The translations under genes and the position numbers were made by a program. The notes beneath the pieces were generated by a model. That model was not told the DNA's origin, ran no database searches, and saw nothing but the letters and a program-made list of their open reading frames with translations. Below, piece after piece: positions 60,820 to 64,000 of a stretch of 64,000 bases of DNA. The stretch's first letter is position 1, and the number at the start of each line of letters is the position of its first letter. The DNA is from Alphaproteobacteria bacterium (GTDB taxonomy: Bacteria; Pseudomonadota; Alphaproteobacteria; Bin95). The stretch spans positions 62,001 to 126,000 of the forward strand of contig JACKII010000005.1 of NCBI GenBank assembly GCA_020638555.1. Direction: 5' to 3'.

Positions 60820-63269
60820 GCCAGCGCCTCCTCGCGCGGTTGGGAGAGGTCGGCGAGCGGGGCGAATTCGTGGGCGAACTTGCCCGCCACCCGCTCGGCC
60901 CAGGGGTCGGTCTGGGCGTAGCGCTGCGACAGCAGGAAGCGCTCATAGAGGGCGCCGCGGCGGTCGGCATCGTCCAGAACCTGTTCGCGCACGGTGTCGA
61001 TGCCGACCCGCTTCGCCCATTTCCAGATGCGTTCCAGATAGCGGCCCTGTTCGCGGTAGAGCTGGACCAGGGCGGCTATGGCCTCGATCGCTTCGGCTTC
61101 GGTCGCGACATGGCCCAGCAGGTCGGTGCCGCGAATGTCGAGGCCCGCTGCGCCGGCAAAATGGATATCGTAGCCCGAGTCGACGCAGATCACGCCGACA
61201 TCCTTGCAGGTCGCCTCGGCGCAATTGCGCGGGCAGCCGGAGACGCCCATTTTCACCTTGGCCGGCGTCCACGAGCCCCACATCAACTTTTCGAGTTGAA
61301 TGCCGAGCCCGGTCGAGTCCTGGGTGCCGAAGCGGCACCAGTCGCTGCCGACGCAGGTCTTCACCGTGCGCAACCCCTTGGCATAGGCCGCGCCGGAGAC
61401 CAGGCCGGCGGCGTTCAGGTCGGCCCAGACCGCCGGCAGGTCCTCCTTCTTCACGCCCAGCATGTCGATGCGCTGGCCGCCGGTGACCTTGACCGCCGGA
61501 ATGGCGAATTTGTCGACCACGTCGGCAATCGCCCGCAATTCCGCCGACGAGGTCATGCCGCCCCACATGCGCGGCACGACCGAGAAGGTGCCGTCCTTCT
61601 GGATGTTGGCGTGCACGCGCTCGTTGATGAAGCGGGACTGGTAATCGTCCTCGTATTCGCCGGGCCAGGCGCAGACCAGGTAATGGTTCAGCGCCGGCCG
61701 GCACTTGGCGCAGCCGCCGGAACTCTTCCACTGCAAGTCCTGCATCACCGCCGGGATGCTTTTCAGCCCTTTGGCGACGATCAGCCGGCGCACGTCGTCA
61801 TGGCCGAAATCGGTGCAGCCGCACATCGGCTGCACCGCGGCCGGGTTGTAGGCGTCGCCGAGGGTCAGTTTCATCACCTGCTCGACCAGGCCGGTGCAGG
61901 TGCCGCAGGACGACGAGGCCTTGGTGTGCGCCCGCACCTCGTCGAGCGTGGTCAGGCCCTTGGTCGTGATCGCCTCGACGATCTTGCCCTTGCAGATGCC
62001 GTTGCAGCCGCAGATCTCGCCGTCATCGGCGAGGGCCGCAACGGCCGCCATAGGGTCCGCGGCGGCGCCCCCCGCGAACGCCGGGCCGAAAATCAGCGTG
62101 TCGCGGATCTCGGCAATGTCGGTCTTTTCTTTCACATGGTTGAAGAACCAGGAGCCGTCGGCGGTCTCGCCATACATGACCGCGCCGATAATGCGGTTGT
62201 CCTGCAACACCAGGCGCTTGTAGACGCCGCGGGCGGCGTCGCGCAGCACGATCTCCTCCCGCCCCTCGCCATCGGCGAAGTCGCCGGCGCTGAACAGGTC
62301 GACGCCCGTGACCTTCAGCTTGGTCGAGGTCTCGGAGCCCTTGTAGGCCGCTGTCTCGCCCAGCAGGGTTTTGGCGGCCACCCTGGCCATGTCGTAGAGC
62401 GGGGCGACCAGGCCGCAGACCACGTTGTCGTGCTCGACGCATTCGCCGATGGCCAGAATATCCGGGTCGGAGGTCTGCATGCGATCGTCGACGACAAGGC
62501 CGCGCTCGACCACCAGGGCCGCGTCGGTGGCGATGCGGGTTTCCGGGCGGATGCCGACGGCCATGACGACGATGTCGGCGTCCAGCACCGTGCCGTCCTC
62601 CAGCAGCACCGCGTCGACCTTGTCATGACCCAGGATCGCCTTGGTCGAGGCCCGGGTCATCACCCGGATGCCGCGGCGCTCCAGGTCGCATTTCAGCAGA
62701 TGGCCGGCGGCCGGGTCGAGCTGGCGCTCCATCAGATGGCCCATCAGGTGCAACACGGTCACGTCCATGCCGCGGGCGAGCAGGCCGGCCGCCGCCTCCA
62801 GCCCCAGCAGGCCGCCGCCGATGACCACCGCCTTGGCGCCGGGCGTCTTCGCCGCCGCCAGCATTTGGTTGACGTCGTCGAGATCGCGATAGGTCATGAC
62901 GCCGGGCAGGTCCTTGCCCGGCACCGGGATGATGAAGGGCGCCGAGCCGGTGGCGATCAGCAGCTTGTCGTAGGGCGTCTCGCCGCCCTGCGACACCACC
63001 ACCTTCCGCGCCCGGTCGATCCGGGTCACGGTCTCGCCGAAGCGGCAGGCGACACGGTGGTCGGCATACCAGGCCGCGTCGTGGGTGACGATCTCCTCAT
63101 AGGTCTTTTCGCCGGAGAGTACGGGCGAGAGCATGATGCGGTTGTAGTTGCCGCGCGGCTCCGCCCCGAACAGGGTGACGGCAAAGGCGTCCGGCGCGGC
63201 CTCGAACAGGTGCTCCAGCGCGCGGCCGGAGGCCATGCCGGCCCCGATGACGACGAGATTCTGGGTCAT
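60816..63269 (-). CDS. nirB: Nitrite reductase [NAD(P)H] large subunit NirB
   Basis: 817 residues. N-terminal FAD/NAD domains: NLVVIGAGMASGRALEHLFE and KAVVIGGGLLGLEAAAGLLARG. BFD-type 2Fe-2S domain CGCNGICKGKIVEAI..SSSCGTCTG. The sirohaem/[4Fe-4S] reductase domain has TCVGSDWCRFGTQDS and GVSGCPRNCAEATCKD. It reduces nitrite to ammonium and needs sirohaem, yet the cysG gene in this operon is broken. Confidence 0.96.
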   Translation of the reverse strand: MTQNLVVIGAGMASGRALEHLFEAAPDAFAVTLFGAEPRGNYNRIMLSPVLSGEKTYEEIVTHDAAWYADHRVACRFGETVTRIDRARKVVVSQGGETPYDKLLIATGSAPFIIPVPGKDLPGVMTYRDLDDVNQMLAAAKTPGAKAVVIGGGLLGLEAAAGLLARGMDVTVLHLMGHLMERQLDPAAGHLLKCDLERRGIRVMTRASTKAILGHDKVDAVLLEDGTVLDADIVVMAVGIRPETRIATDAALVVERGLVVDDRMQTSDPDILAIGECVEHDNVVCGLVAPLYDMARVAAKTLLGETAAYKGSETSTKLKVTGVDLFSAGDFADGEGREEIVLRDAARGVYKRLVLQDNRIIGAVMYGETADGSWFFNHVKEKTDIAEIRDTLIFGPAFAGGAAADPMAAVAALADDGEICGCNGICKGKIVEAITTKGLTTLDEVRAHTKASSSCGTCTGLVEQVMKLTLGDAYNPAAVQPMCGCTDFGHDDVRRLIVAKGLKSIPAVMQDLQWKSSGGCAKCRPALNHYLVCAWPGEYEDDYQSRFINERVHANIQKDGTFSVVPRMWGGMTSSAELRAIADVVDKFAIPAVKVTGGQRIDMLGVKKEDLPAVWADLNAAGLVSGAAYAKGLRTVKTCVGSDWCRFGTQDSTGLGIQLEKLMWGSWTPAKVKMGVSGCPRNCAEATCKDVGVICVDSGYDIHFAGAAGLDIRGTDLLGHVATEAEAIEAIAALVQLYREQGRYLERIWKWAKRVGIDTVREQVLDDADRRGALYERFLLSQRYAQTDPWAERVAGKFAHEFAPLADLSQPREEALA

Positions 63270-63286
63270 GATCGCAATTCTCCCGT

Positions 63287-64000
63287 TCAGGCCGCTTCGC
63301 AGCCGGGGGCACAGGCCCGGCGGTTCTTGCGCTTGATGGTGTCCAGCACCGCCGGGTCGGGGTCGGCCCCGCCCTCATAGGCTTCGAGAAAGTCCAGCAA
63401 TTCCTGGCGGTAGGCGTAATAGTCCGCGTGCTCCAGCAGCCCCCGGCGGGTGCGCGGGCGCGGCAGGTCGACGGACATGATGTTGCCGATCTTGGCGTTG
63501 GGGCCGTTGGTCATCATCACGCAGCGGTCGGCCAGCAGGATCGCCTCGTCGACATCGTGGGTGACGCAGAGCGCCGTGACCTTGGTCCGGCTCCACACCT
63601 CCATCAGCACGTCCTGCAATTCCCACCGCGTCAGGCTGTCGAGCATGCCGAACGGCTCGTCCAGCAGCAGCAGCTTCGGCGACAGCGCAAAGGCGCGGGC
63701 GATGCCGACCCGCTGGCGCATGCCGTTCGACAGGTCCGCCGCCTGCCGGTCCATGGCATCGGCCAGGCCGACCCGTTCCAGATAATAGGCGACGATGTCG
63801 TCCCGCTCGGCCTTGCTCGCGTGCGGGAACACCCGGTCGACGCCCAGGGTGACGTTTTCCCGCGCCGTCAGCCAGGGGAACAGCGACGGCGCCTGGAACA
63901 CCACCGCCCGGTCCGGCCCGGCGGTCGTTACCTCCTGGCTGTCGAGGATGATGCCGCCGCCGTCGATCTCGGTCAGGCCGGCGGTCATCGACAGCACCGT
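63287..64000 (-). CDS. Nitrate/taurine-type ABC transporter ATP-binding protein, partial
   Basis: Runs off the window at its 5' end; 237 codons are visible. VVFQAPSLFPWLTARENV is the Q-loop region, DLSNGMRQRVGIARAFAL the signature, LLLLDEPFGMLD the Walker B and LCVTHDVDEAIL the switch. The C-terminal arm LEHADYYAYRQELLDFLE is typical of NrtD/NasD. Placed 17 bp upstream of nirB. Walker A lies outside. Confidence 0.9.
   Translation of the reverse strand, partial: TVLSMTAGLTEIDGGGIILDSQEVTTAGPDRAVVFQAPSLFPWLTARENVTLGVDRVFPHASKAERDDIVAYYLERVGLADAMDRQAADLSNGMRQRVGIARAFALSPKLLLLDEPFGMLDSLTRWELQDVLMEVWSRTKVTALCVTHDVDEAILLADRCVMMTNGPNAKIGNIMSVDLPRPRTRRGLLEHADYYAYRQELLDFLEAYEGGADPDPAVLDTIKRKNRRACAPGCEAA

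Overview
The window is 64 kb of very GC-rich, densely packed chromosomal DNA. Gene content and order point to an alphaproteobacterium, probably of the Rhodospirillales type. The best markers are the glyA-nrdR-ribD-ribE-ribB-ribH-nusB-thiL string and a RibB whose cyclohydrolase-like half has lost its zinc cysteines. This placement is inferred from synteny and protein style only. No rRNA, tRNA, CRISPR array, prophage or transposase gene was seen.

Layout. 1-4.4 kb (+): tail of a peptide ABC binding protein, its two permeases, a diaminopropionate ammonia-lyase, a DUF4242 protein and a GNAT acetyltransferase. 4.3-15.4 kb (-): a seven-gene electron-transfer operon. In transcription order it encodes a pentaheme c554-like cytochrome, an outer-membrane beta-barrel, a membrane-anchored FAD/2Fe-2S reductase, a tetraheme c554-like cytochrome, a cNMP-domain/4x[4Fe-4S] protein, a b-type membrane cytochrome and a decaheme cytochrome. 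15.7-18.6 kb (+): SDR, crotonase, RidA and MOSC genes. 18.7-26.4 kb (+): the glyA-to-thiL housekeeping string, interrupted between ribD and ribE by a metallo-beta-lactamase-fold gene with a ribD tail remnant on its far side. 26.6-36.5 kb: nitroreductase, pyrophosphatase, hydroxyacid dehydrogenase, three luciferase-like/DszA-like oxidoreductases, a DszC-like flavoprotein, an enolase-superfamily gene and a zinc alcohol dehydrogenase, with several structured intergenic repeats. 36.6-41.7 kb (-): a sulfur-transfer operon of two cysteine desulfurases, ferredoxin, tenA, mnmA and 5-formyl-THF cyclo-ligase. 41.9-45.3 kb (+): an alpha/beta hydrolase and a BtuFCD/FecBCD-type ABC importer. 45.3-51.6 kb: quinone oxidoreductase, crotonase, cupin, a lone molybdopterin hydroxylase large subunit, and an MBL hydrolase/TetR pair sharing a perfect 28-bp palindrome. 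51.9-56.2 kb (-): a PotABCD-like transporter. 56.3-64 kb (-): the nitrate assimilation operon (nitrate transporter ATPase, nirB, nirD, nasA, cysG).

How parts work together. The 4.3-15.4 kb operon has 19 CXXCH haem sites in three proteins plus flavin, Fe-S and b-haem carriers and an outer-membrane barrel. It reads as a respiratory or trans-envelope electron path whose terminal substrate cannot be told from sequence. Two of its cytochromes carry Gly-Leu/Ile-rich linker repeats that I do not recognise from known cytochromes. In the nitrate operon, nasA and cysG contain five apparent frameshifts within 1.2 kb, all lengthening short G/C simple tracts. Either the sequence is wrong there or the cluster is decaying.

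Short tandem duplications sit at several gene 3' ends (ridA, thiL, crotonase, cupin). A structured ~120-bp repeat family occurs at 26.4 and 30.2-30.6 kb. These are the main non-coding features.
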